From NCBI RefSeq assembly GCF_007860135.1, contig NZ_SJPV01000002.1:271055-335054 (forward strand): a stretch of DNA of 64,000 bases, in the 5' to 3' direction. Positions 26,589-35,667 of this stretch are shown here, one piece after another. The DNA is from Novipirellula artificiosorum (GTDB lineage: Bacteria; Planctomycetota; Planctomycetia; Pirellulales; Pirellulaceae). Both the position numbers and the translations under genes were made by a program. The notes beneath the pieces were generated by a model. The model was not told the DNA's origin. It searched no databases and saw nothing but the letters and a program-made list of their open reading frames with translations. Every line of letters begins with the position of its first letter. Within the stretch, counting starts at the first letter, position 1.

Positions 26589-29342
26589 TTGGCCCCGAGG
26601 CCAATGATCCTACAAGCGCTAAACAGTCGCCAAACACATACGAATAAGATGCTCCCACAAGACGAAGTCAAAAACAGCAAGCCGACGTGCCCCGAGGAGT
26701 CAAACGGGATTGCTGCGCCTGTTCCGTCAGTGATGCCGAACTCACTTCTGACTCTTGATGAGCCATCATGCCGATCACCGTTAAATTCGATTGCCGAACA
26801 TGTACCGATCGGAATCTTTCGATGTGATGCCAGCGGTGCGAACGTCTACACGAATCTAGCATGGCAAGAGATCTCCGGCATGACGCCCCAGCAGACTCTC
26901 GGCAGTGGTTGGGTAGAGTGCATTCACGCGGAAGATCTTGCGAGAGTGATGGAGCTGTGGAACCGCAATATAACAGCCGGTTGCGAATTTCAAATGGACT
27001 TTCGCATCCGGCGCCCCGACGGCGAGATTCGCCACCTTAAAGCACGTGCACAACCGGTTACGACCGACCAATTCCATGACGGCGGATGCATCGGCTATGT
27101 CGAGGACATCACTGAGCGTCGAGAATTGGAGTTAGAACGCCATGAACACAGCGTGATCCTTGAACGCAGCCTCAACGAAATCTTCATTTTTGATGCCGAG
27201 ACGTTGCTGTTCGAGTTCGTCAACGAAGGTGCTCGACGAAACCTCGGTTACGCGATGAGCGAGCTATGTCATATGACGCCCGTCGATATCAAGCCAACAT
27301 TCGACTTACACGAGTTCGAAAAGTCGATCGAGCCCCTACGCAACAAAAGCAAAGATTTTTTGGTTTTCCAAACGGTTCACCGTCGGGCAAACGGAACCGA
27401 CTACGACGTCGAAGTACGATTGCAACTGTCGATGATGGCAGATCGTCCGGTCTTCTTGGCGATCATCTTGGATATCACCGAACGACTTGCTAAGGAAGCG
27501 GAAGCCGCGAAGGCGAGCGCATTGCAGCGAGCGATTTTTGATCATGCAGCATATGCAATCATCGCGACGACGCCTACCGGAATCATCACGAACTTCAACC
27601 CAGCTGCTGAACGTTTGCTTGGATACACTTCGGAGGAATTGGTCAACCAGCACTCGCCTGAGCTTTTCCATCTTGAATCGGAAGTCGTCGCTCGGGCAAA
27701 ATCATTCGGCAACGATTTGCAGATCGACCTAGAGCCCGGTTTCGATGTCTTCGTTTGCAAGACAAATTTGGGATTGCCTAATGAACTTGAATGGACTTAC
27801 GTCCGCAAAGATGGCTCCCAAGTGCTAGTGATGTTGGGAGTCACGGCCCTCCGCGACGACGACGGTAAAATCACGGGTTATCTTGGCATTGCAAAAGATA
27901 TCACCCGTCAGAAGCACTATGAAGATCAACTCGCAGCAGCGGCTGTCACCGATTCCTTGACGGGTCTTCCCAATCGTGTCCTGCTACTGGACCATTTGCG
28001 GGGGGCAATCGCACGATCAAAAAAACGAGGAACAAAGTTCGCTTGCCTGTTTTTAGATTTCGACCGATTCAAGTCAGTTAACGACAGTTGGGGACATGAT
28101 ATTGGCGACGAGCTTCTTCGACAAATCGCAGATCGGTTGCGAACCGAGAGTGAAGTTAATGATCCCTCTGCATCGTACTACGTAAGCGTTATTGCTCGCC
28201 TTGGCGGCGATGAATTTGTCGTTGTGTTAGAGGACATAGACCAAGCGGAAGACTCAACCACATTCGCGCAACGGTTGCAACAAAGATTCGCAAAACCTTA
28301 TCAATTAGGGGCTCAACAGTTTTTCTCGACAGCCAGCATCGGAATCGTTAACGGACCTTCGACTTATGATCGAGGTGAAGATATTTTGCGAGATGCCGAC
28401 ACCGCAATGTACGAAGCAAAACGCGCGGGAAGGGCACAGCATGTCATTTTTGATGACAAAATGCATACGCAAGTCCATCGCCGAATGCAGATAGAAAATG
28501 AACTTCGTGACGCGATCGGAACCGACCAGTTCTCGCTGCACTACCAACCAATCGTTTCGTTGGTGACTGGCGAGATAACGGCAGTCGAAGCGCTACTACG
28601 GTGGCAGCATCCAAAATTCGGATCGATCAGTCCAGCAGAATTCATTCCAATCGCCCATGAATCGGACATGATCCTACATCTTGGGAAGTGGGTGCTATCA
28701 ACGGGATGCCAACAGTGCGCCGATTGGCGGAAAACACTAGGCAGTGTCGCGCCGCGGCAAATCAACATCAATCTGGCTCGCAAACAATTCGAAGACCCGA
28801 ATCTACCGGAAGACATCCTGTGTGTACTCCAAGAAACCGGCTTACCAGCTGATTATCTTCAACTGGAGGTGACCGAAGAATCTTTTGCGATGAACGTCTA
28901 TGAAGCAGCTCGAACAATGAAGTCGATCCGAAAATCGGGCGTGACACTTGCCATCGACGATTTTGGCTCAGGCACTGCCTCTTTTGCCGCGTTGAACCAG
29001 TTCACTGTCGATGTGCTGAAGGTGGATCGCTCGCTAATCTGCAATATCGACGACTCGACCGGTGAAGCCGCCCTTCTGCATGGATTAGTAGTGATGGCCC
29101 GAAACCTTGGCATGAAACTAGTTGCGGAGGGAGTTGAAACCTTCGAACAGTTGAAGGCATTACAGGAACTCGGCTGCGAATTGATACAGGGCTATTATTT
29201 CGCGCGACCGATGTCCGTTGAGAACCTAGAGTGCTTCTTGAGAACGAACCTAGGATTACAGGCGTGCACGACGGGCGCAATGGAACTTGCTGACGGATGG
29301 TCACAGAAAATGACCTTCATGGTTCCTTCCTCATCGATGTAG
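26589..29342 (+). CDS. PAS-GGDEF-EAL cyclic di-GMP enzyme
   Basis: The 917-residue cytoplasmic protein has three PAS/PAC sensor units (about 65-190, 195-300, 318-440; e.g. GYVEDITERRELE, FLAIILDITERLAK, GYLGIAKDITRQK), a GGDEF domain (about 455-625) with intact RLGGDEF near 538, and an EAL domain (about 640-885) with VEALLRWQHP, NINLARKQF, LQLEVTEES, IDDFGSG and KLVAEGVET. Both active-site motifs look complete, so it could both make and break cyclic di-GMP. No transmembrane segment is visible. The TTG at 26589 is preceded by GAAGGA at a good distance; ATG codons at 26604 and 26649 are alternatives. Confidence 0.92.
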   Translation: MAPRPMILQALNSRQTHTNKMLPQDEVKNSKPTCPEESNGIAAPVPSVMPNSLLTLDEPSCRSPLNSIAEHVPIGIFRCDASGANVYTNLAWQEISGMTPQQTLGSGWVECIHAEDLARVMELWNRNITAGCEFQMDFRIRRPDGEIRHLKARAQPVTTDQFHDGGCIGYVEDITERRELELERHEHSVILERSLNEIFIFDAETLLFEFVNEGARRNLGYAMSELCHMTPVDIKPTFDLHEFEKSIEPLRNKSKDFLVFQTVHRRANGTDYDVEVRLQLSMMADRPVFLAIILDITERLAKEAEAAKASALQRAIFDHAAYAIIATTPTGIITNFNPAAERLLGYTSEELVNQHSPELFHLESEVVARAKSFGNDLQIDLEPGFDVFVCKTNLGLPNELEWTYVRKDGSQVLVMLGVTALRDDDGKITGYLGIAKDITRQKHYEDQLAAAAVTDSLTGLPNRVLLLDHLRGAIARSKKRGTKFACLFLDFDRFKSVNDSWGHDIGDELLRQIADRLRTESEVNDPSASYYVSVIARLGGDEFVVVLEDIDQAEDSTTFAQRLQQRFAKPYQLGAQQFFSTASIGIVNGPSTYDRGEDILRDADTAMYEAKRAGRAQHVIFDDKMHTQVHRRMQIENELRDAIGTDQFSLHYQPIVSLVTGEITAVEALLRWQHPKFGSISPAEFIPIAHESDMILHLGKWVLSTGCQQCADWRKTLGSVAPRQININLARKQFEDPNLPEDILCVLQETGLPADYLQLEVTEESFAMNVYEAARTMKSIRKSGVTLAIDDFGSGTASFAALNQFTVDVLKVDRSLICNIDDSTGEAALLHGLVVMARNLGMKLVAEGVETFEQLKALQELGCELIQGYYFARPMSVENLECFLRTNLGLQACTTGAMELADGWSQKMTFMVPSSSM

Positions 29343-29621
29343 CAATCGAGAGGCAATTCTTACGAATTCCATCGCCGGCAAAGGGATCCAGGATTGAACT
29401 TGACGAATCGAACCCTCCAGCCAAGTCCGCAACATGACTCTGTTTCGCCAACGTCAACGTTAGTCGCTTTCTAAACCCCATGCATTCGTCGAACTTCTAA
29501 CACCGAGTCGTTTTGCAGAAATCCAATTTACGAATTCCGACAGACTGGTATTCCCACGCGCCGCCCACGACACTCCGTTACTCAGCAATACCTGAAACCC
29601 TTCCCAGGTGATTGCTTCAGT

Positions 29622-29763
29622 GTCGAACAACTCATCCGTATCCCAAAGCCCGTAGTACGTTGTGTATTTGTGCTTGCAACCCGCAACGAAAAGAGTGTCG
29701 GCGTTTGCGTGTAGTTCTGTTCCCAGAAGTAGACGTCGAGGAAGTAGTCACGCCACGGAATCA
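29622..29763 (-). pseudogene. Sulfatase C-terminal fragment, minus strand
   Basis: Read on the minus strand, VIPWRDYFLDVYFWEQNY and TQTPTLFSLRV are followed, after a frameshift, by KHKYTTYYGLWDTDELFD. This is the late sulfatase block that normally reads SLRGDKYKYIxYYGxWDxDELYD. Both sides run into unrelated sequence. It adjoins an opposite-strand sulfatase fragment at about 29770. Confidence 0.6.
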
Positions 29764-29775
29764 CCTTAGTTTCCG

Positions 29776-29880
29776 CGAGCGGGCCGACGAACGTCTTGAC
29801 GAGGTTCGCATGGTTCGTGATGAGCGATTCGCCTATCCTAAAAACTACATGCCGTACGCTCCGGCGGGTCAGCATTTGGC
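29776..29880 (+). pseudogene. Sulfatase internal fragment, plus strand
   Basis: RADERLDEVRMVRDERFAYP and KNYMPYAPAGQHLA match the middle of planctomycete sulfatases (xDERxDxVRMVRDxRYxYxxNYMPxxPxGQHL). Nothing of the catalytic N-terminus or the C-terminus is attached. Confidence 0.6.
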
Positions 29881-29882
29881 AT

Positions 29883-29921
29883 CCAGTGGATTGAACCTCC
29901 AGTGGATTGAACCTCCAGTGG
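29883..29921. repeat. Tandem repeat of a 16-base unit, 2.4 copies
   Basis: CCAGTGGATTGAACCT occurs at 29883-29898 and 29899-29914, then CCAGTGG begins a third copy. It lies exactly between the sulfatase and DUF1080 fragments. Confidence 0.75.
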
Positions 29922-30015
29922 TCACACCTGGCAAAAACGACGAGCTGCCCCCCTTCGGACGCAGTGATCCTGCTGGACGGCACCAATCTGCCAGCGTGGG
30001 TCAAGCCATGTGTGT
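29905..30015 (+). pseudogene. DUF1080 (3-keto-disaccharide hydrolase-like) N-terminal fragment
   Basis: One frame gives WIEPPVVTPGKNDELPP. The adjacent frame continues SDAVILLDGTNLPAWVK, the usual opening of DUF1080 domains (PPxDAIxLFDGxxLxAW). A one-base frameshift separates them and homology ends after AWVK. Confidence 0.55.
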
Positions 30016-30087
30016 CGCACAACCGAATCGAGGGATACCTTAAGAGGGTTTTACCTTATCGCGTCATCCCCAGCCCCGGCATTCTGA

Positions 30088-30706
30088 ATGAAATGCAACG
30101 ACATCTGGTATCATCTGTATCCCCTAGGATTCTTGGGAGCCGAGAACCGCAATGCCTCACCCGGCTATCCGTCTGGCCCCGTCTCACATCGCTTAACGGA
30201 ACTGGTCGGCTGGCTCGATTATCTCGTTGATCTGGGAGTCACGGGGCTTCTTTTGGGCCCGATCTTCGAATCGGAATCACACGGCTATGACACCGTGGAT
30301 GCGTTCCGCATCGATCTATGCTGGCGACGAACAAGGAGCGAAGGGGGTCAAGTATGATCGTCCCGGTGGCGACGCCAAAATCCGAAAACCGCTCCCTTGC
30401 CGCCCTGACGACATCCTCTGCCAGCCGACTTCGATTTGGCAATTGCACCGAGACCTCATCGCGATCCGTCGCGAGCGACCTTGGATCGCCGACGGACAGC
30501 TCGAGGTGACACAGGTGGATAACGCCTCGATCACCTATCAAGTGAGATCGCAGCAGAATCAGTTGCTGGTGTTGCTGAACATTAGTGATCGGGCCATCGC
30601 GATGAGCGTTCCGACCAATCTGGTGGCAGTCGCCGGTCCTGCATTGTCGCAGCAGAGATTCGCAGAGTTACCGGCGCAGGCGTGGGGCATTTGGGCGTCA
30701 TCGTGA
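30088..30706 (+). pseudogene. Alpha-amylase family gene with large internal deletion
   Basis: The first frame (30088-about 30312) encodes WYHLYPLGFLGAE, HRLTELVGWLDYLVDLGV and GPIFESESHGYDTVDAFRID, the beginning of a GH13 barrel. The second frame (about 30314-30706) resumes at YAGDEQGAKGVKYDRPGGD and SIWQLHRDLIAIRRERPWI and runs through the C-terminal beta domain to AQAWGIWASS. The whole middle of the barrel, with the catalytic Asp, Glu and Asp, is missing, and the two parts are out of frame. The product would be inactive. Confidence 0.75.
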
Positions 30707-30881
30707 TATCGGAGGAACCTGACTTCGGTATTGCGATCCTTGGAATCGTGTGCTCTTGCGGTCGACGTCTCGCAAACTCAATCGACGGGCGGTGGAAAAC
30801 GCCCGTCGAAAGCCAATCTGGTCCCCCGCAAACCGAACCCGTGCAGCTGCAGCGACTCGACGGGGGTGCTCACCAAGATGT

Positions 30882-31315
30882 ACTCAGAAAACTACATTTT
30901 TCGTGTGATCAATCGCGTGGACCTCTATCCGACATTTCTGACCTTCGCAGGTGCCACGAATCCAGCCCACCCCTTGGACCACGCCGATCTCTCGCCGCTG
31001 ATCGTCGACCCGCAAACGCAGTTAGCATCGAGAGAAATCTTCTGGTACTTTCCCTGGTATTCCTCCTTCCATCGCCCCCGCGTGGTGGTACGCTGCGGCG
31101 ACTGGAAACTGATTCACCTGTTTGAGTCCGGCGAGAACGAATTCTACAATACCAAACACGATATTGGTGAGGCAACGAATGTTGCAGCAGAGCATCCGGA
31201 GCTTGTCAGTGCCTTGGACGCGCGCATCGCTGCATGGATCGACGACGTCAATGCTCCTCGCATGACACCGAATCCGGAATACGATTCGACTCCGCCGGCA
31301 ACGACAAATCGGTAA
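30882..31315 (+). pseudogene. Sulfatase C-terminal fragment
   Basis: From about YSENYIFRVINRVDLYPTFL the frame matches the last third of sulfatases: FLTFAGATNP, REIFWYFPWY, VVRCGDWKLIHLFESGENEFYN, GEATNVAAEHPELVSAL. The sequence before it in the same frame (from 30731) is unrelated, and the CxPSR active-site half is absent. The stop is 60 bases before an intact sulfatase gene. Confidence 0.68.
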
Positions 31316-31377
31316 AGAGTCGCTTCACGCGAGGTGAAGTAGCAAACGATCAAACCTCACAGCAGGAAACCAGAAAC

Positions 31378-32829
31378 ATGAAACCAATACAAACGTGTAA
31401 CATCATCCAGTCGGCTGCGGTTGGCCTGGTAGCCGCCTTGGTGGCAACAACCGCCTTTTCAAGAACCTGCGCCGCAGAAGAAACGAGCGTCGTCCAGCCC
31501 AACATCCTGTTCATCATCACGGATCAGCAGTACATCGAGGCAATGAGTGCGGCAGGCAATCCGTACGTGAAAACGCCGGCCATGGATAGCTTGGCGGCGC
31601 GGGGCATGCGATTCACAAAGTCCTATTGTACCTACCCGGTCTGCACTCCATCCCGGGCATCGCTTGTGACATCACTCATGCCTCACGAGATGGGGATTCT
31701 GTCGAACAACATTTGCCCCGGAATTCCGCAGGACATTCCGAACATGGGCGATCTGTTCCGCAAGGCCGGTTATCGAACGGCTTGGGCTGGGAAATGGCAT
31801 GTTCCGGCGCCCTATCCAGGTTTCATGACCGGACCGCGATCTGGGATTCCTGGCTTTGACGTCCTGAAGCTTGATGGCCCAGTCCATCGCAGCATCCCAA
31901 GCACGGGTCCCGGAATGGGCAGCGATCCGACAACCACCAAAGCGACGTTGGACTTCCTCGACCAGCCCCAGGATCGTCCATTCCTGCTGGTCTGTTCGTT
32001 GCTGAATCCTCATGACATCTGCGAGTATCCTCGCGAGCCCGACAACTACCCGGCACCTCCGGCAGCCAGCAAGCTTCCCCCGCTGCCCGCAAACTTCGAA
32101 GCGATCCAGAATGAGCCGTCGCTTTTGGCAGCGGTTCGCCAACGGCAACAGAAAGCGAAAGTCGGAACCAGGCGTGACACCGAGATTCAGTGGCGCGAGT
32201 ACCGTTGGGCCTACTACCATCTGACCGAAGTCGTGGACAGTTTGATTTCACAGGTTTTGAAAAAGCTGGACCAGTCGCCCTACGCCGACAACACGTTGAT
32301 CATCTTCACGTCGGACCATGGCGAGATGGCTGGTTCGCACCAATTGCGGACGAAGAGCTACATGTATGAAGAAGCAACTGCCGTGCCACTCATTGTTTGC
32401 CCCCCAATCAAGACATCCGCCGCGGTCGACAAGCAGCACCTTGTTTCCGGACTGGATATCTTGCCAACGATGTGTGATTACGCAGGCATTTCGATTCCCG
32501 AGTCATTCGAAGGAGTCAGCCTGCGACCGCTCCTTGAAAACACGAAAACGGGAAGGCAAGATGCCTGGCGAGACTATCTGGTGCTGGAGATCAACGATCG
32601 GACGGAAGTACGGATGGTGCGCAGCGATCGCTACAAGTACATCGTTTATGCAAAAGGTGAAATCCGAGAGCAGCTGTTTGACCTTGAATCGGATCCAGGC
32701 GAAACGAGCAACCTAGCCCAGAATCCCGAGAGGAAAGAAATCATCGAAACTCATCGAAACATGCTCCGCCAGTGGATTCATCAGACCAAGGATACGTTTG
32801 TGCTACCTGAAACCTCCGGTTCGAATTAA
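31378..32829 (+). CDS. Secreted sulfatase (arylsulfatase type)
   Basis: The 483-residue enzyme hydrolyses sulfate esters, probably on algal polysaccharide. From the ATG at 31378 (AGGAAA upstream) a signal peptide ends near TCAAEE. Metal-binding TDQQ is at 48-51, and the nucleophile Cys89 lies in CTPSRAS, the motif converted to formylglycine by a maturase encoded elsewhere. Later blocks are GKWHV, LLNPHD, FTSDHGEMAGSHQL and VRSDRYKYIVYAKGEIREQLFD. It is the only intact gene in a stretch of sulfatase and glycosidase remnants. An upstream in-frame start at 31234 would add 48 residues overlapping the preceding fragment and is unlikely. Confidence 0.92.
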   Translation: MKPIQTCNIIQSAAVGLVAALVATTAFSRTCAAEETSVVQPNILFIITDQQYIEAMSAAGNPYVKTPAMDSLAARGMRFTKSYCTYPVCTPSRASLVTSLMPHEMGILSNNICPGIPQDIPNMGDLFRKAGYRTAWAGKWHVPAPYPGFMTGPRSGIPGFDVLKLDGPVHRSIPSTGPGMGSDPTTTKATLDFLDQPQDRPFLLVCSLLNPHDICEYPREPDNYPAPPAASKLPPLPANFEAIQNEPSLLAAVRQRQQKAKVGTRRDTEIQWREYRWAYYHLTEVVDSLISQVLKKLDQSPYADNTLIIFTSDHGEMAGSHQLRTKSYMYEEATAVPLIVCPPIKTSAAVDKQHLVSGLDILPTMCDYAGISIPESFEGVSLRPLLENTKTGRQDAWRDYLVLEINDRTEVRMVRSDRYKYIVYAKGEIREQLFDLESDPGETSNLAQNPERKEIIETHRNMLRQWIHQTKDTFVLPETSGSN

Positions 32830-32859
32830 CGCCCCAACCGCCTGTCATCCGACGTTACG

Positions 32860-33168
32860 GTGCTTGGTGAGCGTTACCTACAAATGGGCGCGTGGCTACA
32901 GCAATTTGGTAAATCCGTCTACGCGACTCGCGGAGGTCCTTATCAGCCGGGACCGTGGGGCTGCGCAACACGATCGAAAGATAAGAACACCGTCTATCTG
33001 CACGCTTTGGCGAACTGGGATGGTGTCCTCCATCTGCCCGACTTGCCGGCAAAGGTTGTCGCCAATCGTGTGCTCACCGGTGGAACAGCCAAGGTGACAC
33101 AGGCCGATGGCTTGCTGACCGTAGCGGTGGATCCGGAACCGAAACGCAGCCGAGCAGATCCCAGATAG
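32860..33168 (+). pseudogene. Alpha-L-fucosidase-like C-terminal fragment
   Basis: The frame gives LGERYLQMGAWLQQFGKSVY, ATRGGPYQPGPWGCATR, NTVYLHALANWDGVLHLPDLP and AKVVANRVLTGGTAKVTQADG. This is the end of the GH29 catalytic domain plus its beta-sandwich (family pattern LxxxGxWLxxNGExIYxTRGGPxxPGxWG). No catalytic N-terminus is found upstream, where the intact sulfatase ends. Confidence 0.65.
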
Positions 33169-33314
33169 TGCCAGCCATCATACACGAATGCGATGATACC
33201 CATTGCGGGTGCGGAGGGCGACCGAAATTCGCCAATGCGTCACGCAATGGTCTCGCAGCGTTCGGGGGCGGGATCATGCCAGGAAATCAGCAGCCAACCG
33301 TCTCGGGCGCGCGG

Positions 33315-33348
33315 CGAAGCCTCTACCCCGGGAATCGCGAAGGCTTCG
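33315..33348. repeat. Hairpin just downstream of the RAYT gene
   Basis: CGAAGCCT (33315-33322) and AGGCTTCG (33341-33348) are perfect reverse complements around an 18-base loop, ten bases from the stop of the transposase gene. It could be a terminator stem or the end of the element. Confidence 0.45.
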
Positions 33349-33357
33349 TAACTATCT

Positions 33358-34521
33358 CTAGCTGACAAAACAGGCCGATGCCGATTGCTGGCCTCGATAC
33401 CACCGGTGACCTGTTCGCTCCGCTTCAGCTCGCATCGTGTCAGGTCGCCCCGCACAAGACGATTTGCCGAAGTAACGCTGCCAATGCCAGACCAAATCAC
33501 GCCACATCGACGCATCAATGCCCACGTCCGACAGCGTCCTGCCAAGGGATGTGGGGATCTTTGCCACGATCCCATCGACACGTTGCTGTGCCGTCCAGCG
33601 TAACAGTCGCAAGTAGTCTCGCATCGATAGATTCAAAAAGCCACGATCACTCGCCCGCAGTCCATCCTTATGAACTTCGGCATCCGCTGACAATTTCTCA
33701 GGATGCATTGTCAGCGGGGCCAGCCAGCTATCGCGTCGCACACGCCGGCCACTCGGGTTCTGCTTCTTCGCTTTTCGCTTTTTGCGAAGCTCATCCACCG
33801 GTGTTTCCCTCATTTCCTTGCCTGCTTGCTCGGTCGGTATCGGAACAAGGTCAAAGGCTGCCGAAGGAATCTCTTTGCCTAGCTCGCCTTCGATTCGGTC
33901 GTATGCCGAAGTGTGCGGTGAAGCATCGGGGGTTTCCGTCATCGCAGCCCGAACGGGGTTCAAGTCAACGTACATTGAACAAGCCAACAATCCAGCTTCA
34001 TCGACGATTCGCTGTGCCTTAAAGCGACCTTCCCAAAAACGCCCCGTGCAATCATCTTGCTTGTTTGCCATCCTCGCGATCGGCTCCGCCAAAGCCCGCA
34101 TGAACCAAGAAATATCCGATAGTCGTTTGCGTACTTCCGCCAATCGCTCTGCATCCTGAACCAGCATAATGACGTCATTTTCGGTTGGTTCAGCCAAGTG
34201 CTCGTCGATCCTACGACCAGGAAAGACTTTGAGCCAGCGGATCGCAACGTCGCGATCACTCCAAGCGGCCACCACATCCGGCCGGTTGCGAACGATTTGA
34301 TGCAGGTGATTGCTCATGACCGCATAGGAGAGCACATCGATGGCAAAGACAGAGGCCAACGCCTCCATTCTTCTGCGAATCCATTCTTTCCGAAACGAGT
34401 AGTCCTGGCCAGAAACCAGGTCGACCCCGGCTAGAAACGCCCGTCGGACACATCGTTGCACGACATGCACGATACAAACATCACCGGGATCAAACTGTTC
34501 CAGACGAGTAGGGCGGGGCAT
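33358..34521 (-). CDS. RAYT-like (REP-associated tyrosine) transposase
   Basis: The 387-residue single-strand DNA transposase has the HUH motif as NHLHQIV (His72 and His74) and the nucleophile Tyr184 in CSMYVDLNPVRA, the domestic RAYT branch of the IS200/Y1 family. GRFWEGRFKAQRI between them is typical. The C-terminal 180 residues, with an Arg/Lys-rich stretch near 240-260, are an extension seen in planctomycete members. It appears intact. Such genes are usually single copy and act on short palindromic repeats. Confidence 0.85.
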   Translation of the reverse strand: MPRPTRLEQFDPGDVCIVHVVQRCVRRAFLAGVDLVSGQDYSFRKEWIRRRMEALASVFAIDVLSYAVMSNHLHQIVRNRPDVVAAWSDRDVAIRWLKVFPGRRIDEHLAEPTENDVIMLVQDAERLAEVRKRLSDISWFMRALAEPIARMANKQDDCTGRFWEGRFKAQRIVDEAGLLACSMYVDLNPVRAAMTETPDASPHTSAYDRIEGELGKEIPSAAFDLVPIPTEQAGKEMRETPVDELRKKRKAKKQNPSGRRVRRDSWLAPLTMHPEKLSADAEVHKDGLRASDRGFLNLSMRDYLRLLRWTAQQRVDGIVAKIPTSLGRTLSDVGIDASMWRDLVWHWQRYFGKSSCAGRPDTMRAEAERTGHRWYRGQQSASACFVS

Positions 34522-34585
34522 GGGTAAGTCTCCTGTAGTGCAAGGAAGCCATCAGTCTACCAAAACGAAAACCGCCTGTCTATAT

Positions 34586-34598
34586 GGTGGGTGGCACC
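34586..34598. repeat. GGTGGGTGGCACC motif upstream of the RAYT gene
   Basis: A small palindrome-like element 65 bases before the transposase start. Short imperfect palindromes of this kind flank RAYT genes and may be its recognition site; this is inference. Confidence 0.35.
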
Positions 34599-34734
34599 TA
34601 TTTAACTATTGTGAGCTTCTTTTTTGCAGGCCGAGAGAATACAACAAGCGAGTCAAACATGATTGACGCCAAAAGGCTTGTCGCTTTTGACGCGATGGAA
34701 AATTGCCTTTCGTCGTATCGAGAACCCGGAATCA

Positions 34735-35610
34735 ATGATGTATCGAAATATTTGCTTGACTCTATCGATGATCCTCACGTCGACGTTCGTCACGGCACGC
34801 GGCGAAGATTCGATGCTGACGGAACTGACGCTTCACGGTATTGCGATGACCGATAGCGTTGTCTTGAAATTGGCTCCTCCGACACTCATCGGTAGCCTGT
34901 CGCGGAGTGAACGAGACGACTTGGCGGGCAATTTCGGCTGGGATCGATTCAGCAAAGACTCGGTGGTGGCGCCGATCTGGATCGACTTGGACTACATCCA
35001 AGACGAAGGGGGCAAACGAGTCGGTCATTCGATTCACTTTCGCTTTGTCGTCCACGAGCGTCTCGATCGCCTACGGGATCGCAACATCATGACGTCCCTT
35101 TTTGGTAGCCCCGCAAGCGACGCCTCGGATACAGGTGCCTTCGTTGAGTTGACTCCGACCGAGATGGCAACGCATGGAATTCCGACCTCCGCCAACACTT
35201 ATTCCGGCTTCGCCGCGGTTCCGTTGATGAATCGTGTATTGCTGCGCGGAGTGATTGCTGGACAAACAATCGACATTGATCAAGGCGTCGTACTAACATG
35301 GCGGTTGGTGGATTCGATTGAACCAGGGGACGAATATGCTGCCCGATGGTCACCTTTGACTCGCGATTCCCTGGGCAACCAAGTCGAGGGCGAGCCACAG
35401 CCCTACCGTGGCGCCGGAGGCTATCTTCACCTTCAGTCGCTCGAGTCGATCGAGGATTCCCTGAATTCAGCCTGCCTGGTGGAAGCCAAAATCCTGCTGC
35501 ATGAACCGCAACTCTGGTTTGGTAGTAGCAATTTTTTGCGTAGTAAGTTCCCGCTCATGATCCAGGAAGCGGTTCGCAAAATGCGTCGAACACTTGCCGC
35601 TGAGTCTTGA
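34735..35610 (+). CDS. Secreted hypothetical protein
   Basis: The ATG at 34735 (34738 is also possible) gives MMYRNICLTLSMILTSTFVTARGED, a plausible signal peptide ending near TARG. The frame is open to 34663 but those residues hide the signal. The mature part (about 265 residues) is mixed alpha/beta with no cysteines of note and a Glu/Arg-rich C-terminal helix. I recognise no family. Confidence 0.65.
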   Translation: MMYRNICLTLSMILTSTFVTARGEDSMLTELTLHGIAMTDSVVLKLAPPTLIGSLSRSERDDLAGNFGWDRFSKDSVVAPIWIDLDYIQDEGGKRVGHSIHFRFVVHERLDRLRDRNIMTSLFGSPASDASDTGAFVELTPTEMATHGIPTSANTYSGFAAVPLMNRVLLRGVIAGQTIDIDQGVVLTWRLVDSIEPGDEYAARWSPLTRDSLGNQVEGEPQPYRGAGGYLHLQSLESIEDSLNSACLVEAKILLHEPQLWFGSSNFLRSKFPLMIQEAVRKMRRTLAAES

Positions 35611-35667
35611 GTCGGCGCGTTGGCATGAAACGAGCCTGCAAGGGTTTGCAACGCATTTCGGGGCCTG

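Noticed and set aside
29582..30022. Minus-strand ORF of 146 codons taken as one gene
   Set aside because: Only its middle carries sulfatase-like sequence. The beginning is antisense to the other fragments, so it is not a single gene.
30731..30881. Five-prime extension of the sulfatase fragment ORF
   Set aside because: The residues before YSENYIFRV are low complexity and show no sulfatase similarity; they are chance open frame.
34584..34856. ORF of 90 codons at the start of the secreted hypothetical gene
   Set aside because: It overlaps the better supported frame that carries the signal peptide, and has no family features.
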